From positions 1 to 45,293 of the forward strand of contig JASNJN010000089.1 of the NCBI GenBank assembly GCA_030180075.1: DNA of 45,293 nt. Reading direction: 5' to 3'. Below the pieces are notes generated by a model. The model did not search any database. It worked only from the letters and a program-made list of their open reading frames with translations, and was not told the origin of the DNA. Made by a program: the position numbers and the translations under genes. Shown here one piece after another: positions 1-11,182 of this stretch. The stretch is from Mikrocytos mackini. Taxonomy: Eukaryota > Endomyxa > Ascetosporea > Mikrocytida > Mikrocytiidae. Positions within the stretch are counted from its first letter, which is position 1; every line of letters begins with the position of its first letter.

Positions 1-1552
1 AAGCTAATTACAAGCAGGAAATATCGCGTTTATTGAGCAATTTTGGTGTATTTACTTTATACACGGATGAATGGAAGTCTCCTAACAACAAACGAATGTT
101 AAACGTTACCGTATCGTCGGAGACAAAGTACTTTTTCTTAGGAATAGTTGAAATACAGACACCTTTTGGCTCCGAAGCTTGTATACAGAAGTTGTCAAAT
201 TTAGTTTCAGATTTTGGCATTTATTTGAGCACAGATGTAATATGTTTTGTATCCGATGGATGCAAAATATGAAGAAGGTTGGGCGTGAACTTCCTTTCCA
301 ACATCAGATATGTTTTCTTCACACCCTGGATTTGGCAATAAAGCATTTCTTAAGGTCGAAAACGCCAACCTTGAGATTAGATTCTCCTACATTGCCTTTT
401 ATTAACTCGGATGATGAGGATATCGAAGACTCATATGAAGACTTAACAAACGATGCTAGCGAATGCAATAGTTTATCTAGTGATAGCCACGAAGGCTTAC
501 TCGAAGATAGTATAGATGAAGATGAGTCCGACTCAGAGATGCAGCGACCTTCCACATCTAATATAAACCGAAGTTCAGGAAAACATACAAAGATTTATAT
601 TGGGGATGTAATAGACAAAGTTAAAAGTATCATCAAGCATATACGAGCACATTCGGAATACTCTGAATATATAGGTTGGGACAAACTAAAATTATGTTCA
701 AACATAAGATGGAATTCGGTCTATCCTATGCTTACAAGTTTTTTCGAAAATCAATCAGATTTTCAGGACACAATTACGAAGCTTAACATTTCTTTTTATA
801 TTACTAAAGAAGAACTGGATTTATTAAAGGCATTGTGTTATTTATTGGAAGTTTTGGATGCAGTGTTTACTATCAATAGCAGAAGAAGTGCACAACTGTT
901 CGATACTTATGTATCGATTGACTATATATATGATAGCTTGGAAGAAAAAAATATACCATTTTATAAAGATTTTGTTAGAGAATTAAAGTCTTTGATTGAT
1001 ACTCGTATGAATAAAGAATTAGAGCGGCAGCTGAAATTCTTCATGAGCCAAGAAAGAGATTACAATATCAAACTTTTCGTCGAGCTTCTACAAAAGCACT
1101 TAAAATTATGTTCACGAGAACAAAATCAAACAATTGAAGAAGATACAGTAAGTATAGAATCCGATAAAAACTCAAAAACAGAGGAAATTACTAAACGAAA
1201 CATGAAAGATGATTTAAACAAAAACATTAATACTGTTAAACAACCTAACTTACAGAAAAAGACAACGACATATTCAATAAATGATATAAACAATGAAAAC
1301 TTATGGCGTTATTTCAACAATGAAGTCAACACATATTATAAAATATCTACAAAAGGACCGTTGTTGAAAAAGTTAGAGTCTTGGTTTAATACTATAAAAC
1401 CCAATAATGTTGAGGTTGAAAGAAGCTTTTCTATTGCGGGTATATTGTTAACAAAACAAAGAAATAGGTTGTCTACTAAAAAACTAAATCAGATCATGTT
1501 TTTAAAGTTCATATATTTGGAAAAGGAACGTGCAAAACAGGCGACGAAATAA
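1..1552 (+). pseudogene. hAT-family transposase remnant, frameshifted and cut by the window edge
   Basis: Open frames at 3-272 and 179-1552 together read as one hAT transposase. The first has the hAT hallmark YTDEW followed by a SPNNKRMLN-type stretch, which is the usual setting of the first catalytic Asp. The second ends in the hAT C-terminal dimerisation domain (VEVERSFSIAGILLTKQRNR, then LSTKKLNQIMFLKF). The frames join near 262-272, where SDGC-type residues break into a stop and resume in the next frame as KVGRELPFQHQICFLHTLDL. An acidic, serine-rich insert lies at about 400-560. The N-terminal zinc finger would lie upstream of the window. The single frameshift suggests a fairly young dead copy; a sequencing error is possible. 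Confidence 0.85.
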
Positions 1553-2216
1553 TTAAATATTTTGATATGAATGAAGAATTAAATATAAATAGCATTGTAG
1601 GAAACGATGTAATTGTTTAATTTATCATGTTAATTATTATTCATATTTAAACAAGGATTATATTTCTTTATTTATAGAATAATTTATAATTATAAACGTC
1701 ATATTTATTTAACCCTGTTATATATAATGATAAATTGATTATCACACTCTTTTTGTTATTTTGCAAGTGTACACACTTGTTTAGTTTCTCATTTGTTTAA
1801 ACAGGTAAGATTTAATGTAAACAATTGGAATTGTCTTTTGATATATTCTCTTTGTGTTTCATTGTATAATAAGTAACTTGAATACTTTCCGCATTTTATC
1901 TCTATCTGGTGGATTATTTCGGCTGAACTTGGGTATCCGGGCTATTGCATTTTAATAATGCTGNCTATCTTATCTAATCTAGTAGGTCTTTATTCGGTTA
2001 TTTAGGAATAACATTATAATCATTGGTCTATAGACCATGATAGAAGAAATAGTTTCCTAAGTCTAATCAATTCAAGTCTTAAATTACAAATTGGTGTTCG
2101 TCTTATGGTTCTGTAATGTATTGTAACGAACATATCTGTAATATTCGGAAATAAGTTGTGTATTCATCAATAAGAAGTAATTATGCTTTGTATGGATCAT
2201 ATAGATATCGTTTGTT
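1553..2216. other. non-coding AT-rich spacer after the hAT gene
   Basis: No credible gene was seen. It probably includes the 3' non-coding part of the hAT element, but I could not identify its inverted terminus. It holds a 14-bp perfect palindrome at 2024-2037 and one ambiguous base at 1963. Confidence 0.5.
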
Positions 2217-2226
2217 GTGTTGAACC

Positions 2227-2602
2227 AGACATGAGAATAACCGACCCGACCGCCCGAACCCGACCCGATCGGGTCGGGTTCGGGCGGAAGAAGGACCCAA
2301 AATCGCTAAAAATTCTCAACAAATCGTGAAACATGAAAATAATGAAAATATAATAATATAAACTTCAGATTTACATTCCAGTAATTAAGCAAACGTGGGA
2401 AAGATTCCCAATGGAGTATTTGAGGCCTTAGGTCTAAGAAATTTTGAACATCCACTCATATTTTGGTGTAAATTTTAACAGAATTTTTGAAATTACATGA
2501 TAAATTACTACCAAAAAATTTATATTTTCTACCCGAACCCGCCCGACCCGAATCGGGTCGGGTCGGGCTCGGGTAGGGAAAACACCTAAAATTCTCATGT
2601 CT
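2227..2602. mobile_element. MITE with GC-rich palindromic ends, copy 1 (376 bp)
   Basis: The element has 12-bp perfect terminal inverted repeats (AGACATGAGAAT at 2227-2238, its complement at 2591-2602). It is flanked by a 10-bp direct repeat GTGTTGAACC (2217-2226 and 2603-2612), read as the target duplication; 9-11 bp is typical of Mutator-like (MULE) elements. Just inside each end is a GC-rich palindrome built from CCCGA/TCGGG words (about 2240-2287 and 2530-2577), striking in AT-rich DNA. There is no coding capacity. A second copy with the same end modules and a different interior is at 25604-25983. Confidence 0.8.
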
Positions 2603-2732
2603 GTGTTGAACCTGGTCCAATGATATAAAGCTTTGTCGGTTGTCCTATAACTTCCCGGTTTTTTGTTGTTTATAAAAACAAATGTTATTTTTTTACAAAA
2701 AAATAACACATCTCTACAGACAACCCAACAAG

Positions 2733-3650
2733 ATGACTGACCAATTGATCGGAGGCATTAGCACAACACAGAGCATTAAAGACGTAATATCAAGTTTAAC
2801 CAAAGAACAAATCAAGTTAGAACTGAATGAACGTCATATTTTTTGCAGATACTAACCTACAAAGGAATAGAGACCTGCTTGTTGAACTAATCACAGGCGA
2901 ACACAAAATCCAAAAGGAAATGGGGGAGAAAACACGAACACAGCACAAGCTAATAGCACTAGCTAACAAAAAAATTTTGATATCTCCTCTAAAGAAATAT
3001 AAAAAGTATGAGCTTATGGAAATCAATACAGCCGTTGCCATTCTTAAACATCGTGACGAAGTTACTGCACGTAAAATGTATACATATATAAAACGCCCCG
3101 AGGGATATGATGTACGCAAAGTATATAAGAATACCGAGTTGTTGGAAGACAAAGAAGAAATAACTACACCAAGCATTCCTGAAAAAAGACCAAAAAGGAT
3201 CCAACATTAACCGAATCAATAGAAACCACAAATAATGACAGTAAACAGAAGTTGTTCATTTCAAACATGATTCCTCCATCAAAGTTTGCAGAAAGAGCCG
3301 AAGATTTAACAGGAAGAAATTGAACTATTTGGATAGAAGAATTTAACGACTTTATTGTTTCTACCGGGCTTATTAATGCATCACAAGAAAGACAAGTTGC
3401 AACATTAAAATCTCTATTAGGAACGGAAGGTAGAAGGTTATTAAAAGAACAGGAAGAAGATCAAAGCACTGTTAAAAACATCAAACAATTGATGACAAGG
3501 TTATTAACAATTACACATACAAGAACTTATAACCATTGTGAATTTTTTAGTTACAGACAATTAGAATANCAATCTGTACAAGAGTAATATAAGGAGTTCA
3601 TTAATAGCAAATCACAAAAAGATTTTAACTCTGCTTTGGAACTAGTCATA
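2733..3650 (+). pseudogene. decayed Gag-like gene of a retroelement
   Basis: A start at 2733 opens a frame with a SAP-like N-terminus (LTKEQIKLELNERHI, then, after a frameshift near 2840, LQRNRDLLVELITGE). It continues in 2827-3210. After a stop at 3210 a Gag/capsid-like stretch follows at about 3268-3560 (WIEEFNDFIVSTGLI, then LGTEGRRLLKEQ), itself broken by a TGA. SAP-like N-termini and this W...F pattern are known from invertebrate and fungal retroelement Gag proteins. No pol follows in the expected place. The identification is by pattern only and the family is not assigned. Confidence 0.5.
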
Positions 3651-3654
3651 ATAG

Positions 3655-4292
3655 GAGAGAAGCGATAAAGAGAAAAATATCAGACCTAGCGATGTATATC
3701 GACGGAAGTCTGAAGCCATCAAAGGCGAGGGATGTTGAACAAAAACACAAGGCCAAATCCAAAGCCTCAGCTAGACTGTTATTGTCAAAACTCCGCGAAA
3801 CCAACAGTATGATTGGTACCCACGAGAGGAGACAACATTGGAGAAACAAAGTCTTCGAACAGAACTGAGATACTGAGAGATTCGGCAGGTTCAAGGAGGC
3901 AAAGCCAGGTAACCTGAAATATGTGGTCCCCCTAATCCAAGCACGCATGTATCGTTTTGGAAGGAATTATGGGGCCAGGAGAGGTTGTGCAATCAGGAAC
4001 AACTTTCGGCAGCCATCAGTAATAGTGGCATTTCGAACATTCCCAAGACCTCCCATAATAAGAAAATGGGTCTCCATGAAATGCGAATGCGATAATGAAT
4101 TCCAATCCCTGGAAAGCACCAGGACCAGATGGAATATTCATGTATTTGATTCGCAAAGTTGGAGGTACACTCGTACCAGTAATAGGGAGGTTGTTTAATG
4201 AACTCTGGAATGAAATAACATATTTTAGAGGAAATCGCTTTTGCAAACGAAAGGGTCTAAATCAGCTCAAAATGACTTATATTGATTATTAG
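3655..4292 (+). pseudogene. non-LTR retrotransposon (LINE) reverse-transcriptase remnant
   Basis: Three pieces in different frames read as the stretch just before and at the start of a LINE reverse transcriptase. A basic linker (RRQHWRNKVFEQN, about 3829-3867) comes first, then PSTHVSFWKELWGQ (about 3937-3978), then NPWKAPGPDGI followed by FMYLIRKVGGTLVPVIGRLF (about 4098-4195). KAPGPDGI is the canonical first RT motif of LINEs. The sequence stops being recognisable after 4230, before the FADD box, so only a 5' piece of the RT survives. It lies directly after the Gag-like remnant but belongs to a different class of element. Confidence 0.75.
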
Positions 4293-5361
4293 CTGTTCTT
4301 AATGCTGACCTTCTATCCACTTTTTGAAAATTTTCAAAAATAATCTTCATTTTGATTTTCGCCTCATTCTCAGCTCTAAATAATCGTCTCTTCTCAGAAA
4401 TTTATGGAACCCGACCAAAATCAATTGGAAACCGAGACCAGCTTGCTGTTTATAAGCTTGGGATCTACATGTAAAGTAAATATACATGTTTATTTTTTTT
4501 TTGTAACGGAGAAACTAATTATATATTTAATTATAAATTTCTCCTTTCAACCTACTGGCCTACTCATAATCCCTTAATAAAACTAATTAAAACCTTCCAC
4601 AAGTCTTAGACTTGACGAGTATTTGTTTCACAAACACTGTATTTTGAAACAGGCTTATATTGAACCCATTTATATTGACTTTTAACTTTCAAAACATTAT
4701 TAAACCGATATGCCCTCATTTAAATACATATTCAAAATCAGAGGGTCTGGTTACTTCTCTATAACAAATGATCCCTTATTTAGGGTTTGTTAACTTCTTA
4801 TATTTTAAAGTGTTATTTTGTAACTCTGAGCCTTGTAGAAAGGGGCTTATTTTGAATAAGCATTTCAAACGGCTTTTGGAGTCTTTCAATTCCCACATCT
4901 GTTGCCCTTATATAAACCCATGCGCCCCTTTTCTCTATTTAGGTGTATAGATACTCGGTGAGCGTCTTTTGGGTTAAGGACAAAAGTTTAGAAGTTAACT
5001 TTTTGTTTTGTGAATAAACCTTTTATCGATCTGCCATGCCCTGACTAACTTAATACCAGGCAAATGGACTTTTAATAGTGTTTTGAAATGAGCTTGCCGT
5101 TTGTAAACTTTCCCTGGGCCTGTATCACCCAGTCAGTTTTACGGCATTTTTTCTTTGTTTCAGAAATAAGCCCAGTGTCAATAATAGACTGAGTTTCAAA
5201 AATAAACCATGTTTTAAAAATAGCAATAGTCTGTTATCAATTACAAACGCTAAATTTGAAGAATTATAAAAGTGTTTGCCCTAGTTTTATTTTGAAAATA
5301 CTTTGAGCCAGTATCATCTGAATACCTTCCGCTCACCCCTTGTATATTAAGGCTCACGACT
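4293..5361. other. non-coding stretch, nothing recognised
   Basis: No credible open frame or conserved motif was seen. Short recurring words built on TTTCAAA and AATAAGC occur, but no clear repeat unit. It may be old transposon debris. Confidence 0.4.
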
Positions 5362-6332
5362 AGGGTGCGGATAATATGTGACTTTTTGGTGTACGAAAAA
5401 TATGTGAATATGTGACTTTTTGGCGAAAAAATATGTGATTTTTCAAAGGAGGCATATTGTCACCCAATACATCTGAAAGTTTATGTTCTAGCATGTTTCT
5501 CGTGTTCAATTGGCATGGATTCTATAATTTTTATTGCTTAAGCTATGGAATTTTTTATTTTTTATCAATTATATTTCCATGGTGTTAAAAAAATGAGAAT
5601 TAAAAATTTCTTGAAATTTTTGCCTGAAAATGCTTCTATGCGTTTATTTCAACAAAATAACATAGCTAAGATATTTCTTATCATTTGAAAAGCATATATA
5701 AATATTTTTATGACAATCTTGAAATTTGCCATATTTGGTCTATAAAATTTTGTTTTATCAACCTAAAGTTCATTAATTTTCTCTGAAATGATATCTACAT
5801 ATACAACTATACTTTAGAAATCATTTAATAACAAAATTTTGGGAAAATTCGAACTTTTTATTTCCCCATTTTCTCGAGTCACTTATTTTGACACAACTTT
5901 TTTATTGAATATAATACCTTATTTCGTGTGTAAAACACGTTATTGATGTGTTTGCACGTGTTCATTGTGTTTTTAATCAAGTTTTGTAAATAATTTTTTT
6001 TTCGAAGGGGGACCCTTGCGGCCCCCTTCTCAAAAAAATAAAATTTATATATATTTTCACCCATTTTTTTCGAAAATAGACCCCATACCGACCGGAACGC
6101 AAATATGAGGGTTTTCAAAACATAACAAACCCTCAATACAAGTTAAATACCTCAGCTATTTTCTAGTTTTTTTTTAAAAAAAAGTTGTGTGAAAATAGGT
6201 ATCTCCATTTTCTCCCCAAATAGGGGTCTGATATGTGGATATATACGACTCTACATTATAATTTGAGCCAAAATTTCCAGTTCGATATGTGGATATATAT
6301 GTGATATGTGGATTTTCATATTATCCGCCCTA
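5362..6332. mobile_element. non-autonomous DNA element with about 17-bp inverted ends
   Basis: The left end TAGGGTGCGGATAATATG (5362-5379) is the near-exact inverse of CATATTATCCGCCCTA (6317-6332), differing by a 2-base insertion. Inside each end lie short subterminal repeats: ATATGTGACTTTTTGG twice on the left (5375-5430) and GATATGTGGAT three times on the right (6231-6313). No transposase frame is present. The ends abut TA on both sides, compatible with a TA-target Tc1/mariner-type element, but no longer target duplication is visible. Confidence 0.5.
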
Positions 6333-6483
6333 ATTATAACACCGTATAATCAATTATGCGGTAAAATGTAAACATTTTTTCAAAAATATTGTTGTGCAAA
6401 AGAATTCAATCAACATTTTTGAACAAACACAAAAATGAATGACGTAATTTCAAAGTTGTACATAAAATTATTTTCCCTCAAAA

Positions 6484-8547
6484 ATGAATTCACAACAACC
6501 ACACCAGGAAAACTTGAGCAGTAAAACAACAACATTTTTTGCAATCTTCATAGCAACATTGGTAGTAGCCAGCACAATAGTTGTCTTTTTTATTTTGAAT
6601 GAACGGAAACAAAAATCTTCACAATCAACAACTTCTAGACTCCCTATGCCTAAGGAAGAATCTAAACCATCGGAACCAACTCTAGTTCCAGAGGATGAAC
6701 CAAGAACGATTCGGACCAATGACATAACATTGTTGGAAAATGAAAAAAAAATCGAAAAAGAAGATTACGACACCGATAACGAAGAGGGCAAAAAGAAGCT
6801 GTCTATATATAACACACCTACTAGTTCAAAAAGCAATACAGGCATACACAACCCACAAGACTATTTTTCATTTTTACTGGACAATGAAATTGAGTCTAAA
6901 GAAGCAACCAAAAAAAGACAAGAAAACGATCGTTACGTTATCAATAATAAACTAAAACAAGCTTATCAATCAAACAAAGAAATAACACCCATCCTCAATA
7001 AACTATACAAGAACATTAAACAGTTGGATATTCACCAACTCAAAGCCAACATCAAAAACAAACAAATCATTTCAACTAAAATAACTGAAAAACTATATGA
7101 TCTACTTACATCTTACATAAATGATATATACAGCATATCTGATTTGCTAACTTCTCCACAAATTATGGTTAGACTTTATGAAAACTACAATACAGTTCTA
7201 AAGACAACAATAAACGTTCTATTGGATGCTATAAATGTTAAAAGAGATATCAATTTAACAAAGTTTAATGTTGAAAGGTTGATTCAAGAATCGAAAAACA
7301 TCTTTAATCAGCACCGTGAAATGGTAAAAAAATTATATTCCCAAACAAACGGTGATAACTTAAATACACAAAGCCCAATCAAATCTATACAAGTTGGTTA
7401 TAAAATCAATAACATAGAAAATAATAAAAAATTACACAATATCGAAGAGGACCCTAAAGAACAAAACATTGATGTGTTTTACAATGATAAACATAAAGAT
7501 AACCTCGAATTGATGAATACGATCAAAATTCACCAGACGCAATTAATTGACATTATGGATACATTTACAAAAACTTCTCGTATCAAAACTACTGAACAAG
7601 ACTTTATCAAAACTATATCTACACAATTAGAACATTTTAAGACATTAGATGATCTGAATACACTTTATAAAAATAAAACAAATAAACGATACATAAACAA
7701 CACAGAAAGAAATTACAACAAACAAACACCTAACCAAGGAATTATGAAAACTAGCAATACTAAATCATCAAATGAGCTGGAACAGATTACAAACTTTAAA
7801 ATGAAAGTAAATAGATACTTATCACATGGTGGACACTTTGAAAAGGAAAAAGTAACAAAATTGTTTATGAGTTGTTTTGGCAGCTTAGTGTCCTCAATAT
7901 TTCTCGACATATACAATTCTTTAAAACTTATAAAAAGCGATATATTGGTCTTATTGCCAAACCCTGCCAACCAATGCGAAGGACCAACTTGTTCAACACA
8001 TGAAGATAACGAAATAACAACTAAATTGAATGAAGATGATAAACTAGACACATGCATGGAAAGACCACTTGATAATGAAAATGATCAAAATAACGACAAA
8101 AGCCAAGGCGAATCAGAATTAGAGTTTGTTGAAATAAACAATGGTAATTGGGCGCACATTCTCAAAATTATCAGAAGCTTAAAATTAATACCTTCATTAT
8201 TAAAAAAAATTAAAATAAATGAGAATTATCAACTCAATAAAGCAATAGAGAAATATACAACATTTATTACTGATTTGGAAATTGAGGAAAAGATTGCCCA
8301 ATTACAAAAGGTATCATTTTCATTTAAGAATAACAGATATGATGAGATTGAACCTAATTTACTCGAAAAATACGTTCTTTTATGTTCAAGAATTAAAAGT
8401 TTGAGAAAGTATATCAAACAGATCGTAGAAATAAATCTATTTCTAACTCAAAGAGTGAGTTGTTTTTGGTATATTCAAGATTTGAATAAGTTTGTTACTT
8501 TTATAACAGATTTGAATGGCTTAATGGATACTAAATCGGACAAATAA
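6484..8547 (+). CDS. 687-aa membrane-anchored protein of unknown function
   Basis: An intact frame with no recognised family. It has a short polar N-terminus, then one strongly hydrophobic segment at residues 16-38 (a signal anchor or TM helix), an acidic/serine-rich linker to about residue 110, and a long Lys/Asn/Glu-rich body that looks helical. Two cysteines cluster near residues 495-500 (CEGPTC). The start codon is preceded by TTCCCTCAAAA, resembling the CCC-type motif seen just before microsporidian start codons. The layout of a ~16-residue N-terminus, one TM and a Ser/Thr-rich linker is shared with the disrupted gene at 26105-31891, suggesting a lineage-specific surface or secreted family. 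That link is inference. Confidence 0.8.
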   Translation: MNSQQPHQENLSSKTTTFFAIFIATLVVASTIVVFFILNERKQKSSQSTTSRLPMPKEESKPSEPTLVPEDEPRTIRTNDITLLENEKKIEKEDYDTDNEEGKKKLSIYNTPTSSKSNTGIHNPQDYFSFLLDNEIESKEATKKRQENDRYVINNKLKQAYQSNKEITPILNKLYKNIKQLDIHQLKANIKNKQIISTKITEKLYDLLTSYINDIYSISDLLTSPQIMVRLYENYNTVLKTTINVLLDAINVKRDINLTKFNVERLIQESKNIFNQHREMVKKLYSQTNGDNLNTQSPIKSIQVGYKINNIENNKKLHNIEEDPKEQNIDVFYNDKHKDNLELMNTIKIHQTQLIDIMDTFTKTSRIKTTEQDFIKTISTQLEHFKTLDDLNTLYKNKTNKRYINNTERNYNKQTPNQGIMKTSNTKSSNELEQITNFKMKVNRYLSHGGHFEKEKVTKLFMSCFGSLVSSIFLDIYNSLKLIKSDILVLLPNPANQCEGPTCSTHEDNEITTKLNEDDKLDTCMERPLDNENDQNNDKSQGESELEFVEINNGNWAHILKIIRSLKLIPSLLKKIKINENYQLNKAIEKYTTFITDLEIEEKIAQLQKVSFSFKNNRYDEIEPNLLEKYVLLCSRIKSLRKYIKQIVEINLFLTQRVSCFWYIQDLNKFVTFITDLNGLMDTKSDK

Positions 8548-8656
8548 ATTAATTTATATTATTAAATCAGGTTATTTATAAATACTTTTACCAACACAAC
8601 TATTAATGAAATAAGCTTTTAAAGTAAGGTGAGATTTAATATAGACAACCCATTAC

Positions 8657-9754
8657 TTACATCATTATTTTACCTTGGCCGGTTCTATTTCCAATATTCG
8701 CAGTGTTGTTGCCACTATCATTGCTTAGTAGATTCCCAGCTGGCCCATAAAATAACTTAGCAACAACAATGAATATAGTACCACAGATAAATCCTGCTAC
8801 CATTCCAACATACTTGACATTTCTTTTTATATTTTTTCTCCTTTTCCATCGATTAAACTTCACTATTTCAATTGCTCGCTCTTCATTAGTAAGTTTAAAT
8901 TGTTTATTTCCATAATACTGCTTATCTGTATAAAATAGTAATGCTTCCTCGGTAACTTCAGTTTGTTCTGATTCATGTAATAATTGGCCAAAGTTCAAAA
9001 GTTGTAGTTTGAGTTTGTTCTTTTCAATAAAAGTTGCTTTTTTGTCCTTTTGTATTTCTGGAACGTTGTTTTCAACTCTAAATCTCAATTTTCCGTGTAA
9101 TTTTGTGAAATTATCTTTATTGTCTATTCTGAAACATTCCATATACTCTTGGCCCTTTAACTCCTTGGTTCTATCGACAATATCATATTTACCTCCCCAC
9201 TCAACCGATTTGAAATTTCCAGAATTTTTTTCAAAAGTTAAACGCAAAACCAAACTTTCCTTTCTCTCGTCCAAAACGATCCAAGTAAAGATATTAGCAG
9301 TTTCTTCATTGTTAAAGAGACCATCAAAGTTACTGGGTAATTCGAAAGGAATAACAAATGCATTGCCGTTCAAAGTTCGATCAGACAAAGAATATTGGTA
9401 GGAAAACTTGTGAGTCTTCAATTTTACGTCCAAATCGGCTACTTCATCCAGATAATCAATTAGTTCTTCATATTTGTTGGTTGTATTGTCCAGTGCAATA
9501 GGAAGCTTCCTTGTGTATTTCGAGCTTACATCTCCCGCCCACACAAATAAGTCAAACCTGTTGAATGTCGTTTTCGAATCTATGTGTGATAACTCGAACA
9601 GTGTAAATATATTGTAAGAAGTTTGGGTTGTGTGTGGTAGAGCGGCATTTATAGACTTTATGCATGTGTGCAATGATTTCGTTGGAATAGCAATCGAAAC
9701 GGTGTTGATATCGAACGTACACAGCAATACTAAGAGGATAAACATACGTTTCAT
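8657..9754 (-). CDS. 365-aa predicted type I membrane protein, unknown function
   Basis: The N-terminus (MKRMFILLVLLCTF) is a clear signal peptide of about 20 residues. A single hydrophobic helix near residues 316-338 (MVAGFICGTIFIVVAKLF) is preceded by a very basic stretch (RWKRRKNIKRNVK). The short tail is rich in Asn and Gly. The region between has alternating short hydrophobic segments suggestive of beta structure, with several possible N-glycosylation sites. I do not recognise the family. The basic stretch on the ectodomain side of the TM is unusual and could indicate processing. Upstream on the minus strand is a TTTATATAAATT element about 10 bp before the start. It is convergent with the 687-aa gene, 109 bp apart. 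Confidence 0.8.
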   Translation of the reverse strand: MKRMFILLVLLCTFDINTVSIAIPTKSLHTCIKSINAALPHTTQTSYNIFTLFELSHIDSKTTFNRFDLFVWAGDVSSKYTRKLPIALDNTTNKYEELIDYLDEVADLDVKLKTHKFSYQYSLSDRTLNGNAFVIPFELPSNFDGLFNNEETANIFTWIVLDERKESLVLRLTFEKNSGNFKSVEWGGKYDIVDRTKELKGQEYMECFRIDNKDNFTKLHGKLRFRVENNVPEIQKDKKATFIEKNKLKLQLLNFGQLLHESEQTEVTEEALLFYTDKQYYGNKQFKLTNEERAIEIVKFNRWKRRKNIKRNVKYVGMVAGFICGTIFIVVAKLFYGPAGNLLSNDSGNNTANIGNRTGQGKIMM

Positions 9755-10000
9755 TTTCTAAAGAATTTATATAAATGAAATACAACAAAACTAAACCTTG
9801 TTACAATAATAAAAGTGCATAGTCTAACTTTTAATTTAACATAGAGATTATAGACAGCGACATTCTAACACCAATTCTGCTATGTAACGTTATAAAATGG
9901 CATTATACTTATGTATTCATTTTAATAGAAACTTATTTTACACACTTGTGATTTTAATTTTATTGTTCGATTTCTTGACATTTTATTTTAACATATTTAT

Positions 10001-11182
10001 TTATCCAAAGAAAACCGCATTATACCTAGCTATTCTTGGCCCCACTTCTTCGTACTGTTGTTTAGTATGTATATTATTTGCAAACTGGGGCACCTTTCCT
10101 AATATGCTTGCTCCAAACCACACTGCGTACCTTTGTTTACTATGCGTAATAACTCTAGCTTTTGCTCTCTTATTATTATGTTTTTCTAATACGATTCTAT
10201 TTAAGTCTCTTTGCAGTCTTTTATCGAAACCCTTAAACATTGTAGACCCTCCGCTTAATATGATGTTGTCGTATAAATTCAGTCTTTCTACCATTGGGGA
10301 TTTTTGTATGCAACTGTCCACAAGTTCTGGGAGTGTCTCTGTGAAATTACTTCCATAAAACTCTGGGTTGAAGAATAACTCAGGTGCCAAAAATTGCTCG
10401 TAACCGACGTCCACAGTTTTCTTCTTGTTGTGCACAAAATAGTCGTGTTTGATAAATCCGTGCTTTTCGTTTGGATCGTCAAACCTATCGAATTCCTTAA
10501 TAATAGAAGGACAATTGTAACTATAATTTTCCTTTATTTCTGCAGCTATTTGGTTCACTTTATCCGTGGGAATGTCTTCCTTTCGCTTTCTGAGAAGTTT
10601 AGCAATGAACTTAGTGATGTCCCCTCCAGCCAAAGGCATACTTTTGATGCAACTGCTCATTACATATCCCTTTATAATTGGAATTATGTGAGTGACACCG
10701 TCCCCCGAATCTACAACAACACCGCTAAGGTCTTTGTTGGTTTCTTTTGAAATACGGGATGCGTACAATGCCATAACAGCCTGTACTCCAATATAGAAGC
10801 CTGGGACGTTGAATGTCTCGAACATTAACTCGGCCAAACGCTCTCTGTTTTCCGGGGAAGTCATGGGAGGCTCTGTTAGTATTGTGTAGTTCTCCTCGGG
10901 ATTTGTTTTGAGCTTTTCATAGTAAATTGCACTCATGTATCGCTCGTAGTCGTCCCAATTGCCAATTTGGCCGTGGTTAAGAATGCTTGTTTGTTCGTAA
11001 TCAGGTATTTTTGTTGTTGTTGAAACTCCAACTTCAAGGTCGAGATAGTTGCCAAGGAATCTTTTCTTCTCTCCGTGCTGCAGCATTTGTGTCTTAAATA
11101 TATGCGTTGGCTCAAAGTTGCCGGCGAACCCAGCTTTTGTATAGCCTGTACCAACGTCAATGACAATTACTTCGCGGTTCAT
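10001..11182 (-). CDS. ARP3: actin-related protein 3 (Arp3)
   Basis: Arp3 is one of the two actin-like subunits of the Arp2/3 complex, which nucleates branched actin filaments. The actin ATP-site motifs are present: DVGTGYTKAG (residues 9-18), VVDSGDGVTH (156-165) and ILSGGSTMFKGF (about 308-319). Arp3 rather than actin is indicated by TEPPMTSPENRERLAELMFE, GYVMSSCIKSMPLAGGDIT, the DVGYEQFLAPELFF stretch, VITHSKQRYAVWFGASIL and the C-terminus GPRIARYNAVFFG. At 393 aa it is slightly shorter than fungal and animal Arp3 (about 418), mainly from shortened loops. No other Arp2/3 subunit is in the window. Identity as Arp3 is confident; whether a full complex exists in this organism is not shown. 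Confidence 0.92.
   Translation of the reverse strand: MNREVIVIDVGTGYTKAGFAGNFEPTHIFKTQMLQHGEKKRFLGNYLDLEVGVSTTTKIPDYEQTSILNHGQIGNWDDYERYMSAIYYEKLKTNPEENYTILTEPPMTSPENRERLAELMFETFNVPGFYIGVQAVMALYASRISKETNKDLSGVVVDSGDGVTHIIPIIKGYVMSSCIKSMPLAGGDITKFIAKLLRKRKEDIPTDKVNQIAAEIKENYSYNCPSIIKEFDRFDDPNEKHGFIKHDYFVHNKKKTVDVGYEQFLAPELFFNPEFYGSNFTETLPELVDSCIQKSPMVERLNLYDNIILSGGSTMFKGFDKRLQRDLNRIVLEKHNNKRAKARVITHSKQRYAVWFGASILGKVPQFANNIHTKQQYEEVGPRIARYNAVFFG

Noticed and set aside
2434-2709. 91-aa minus-strand frame
   Set aside because: It runs through MITE copy 1 and its palindromes and has no coding signs.
9897-10358. 153-aa plus-strand frame with hydrophobic stretches
   Set aside because: It is antisense to the conserved Arp3 gene, so it is a shadow frame.
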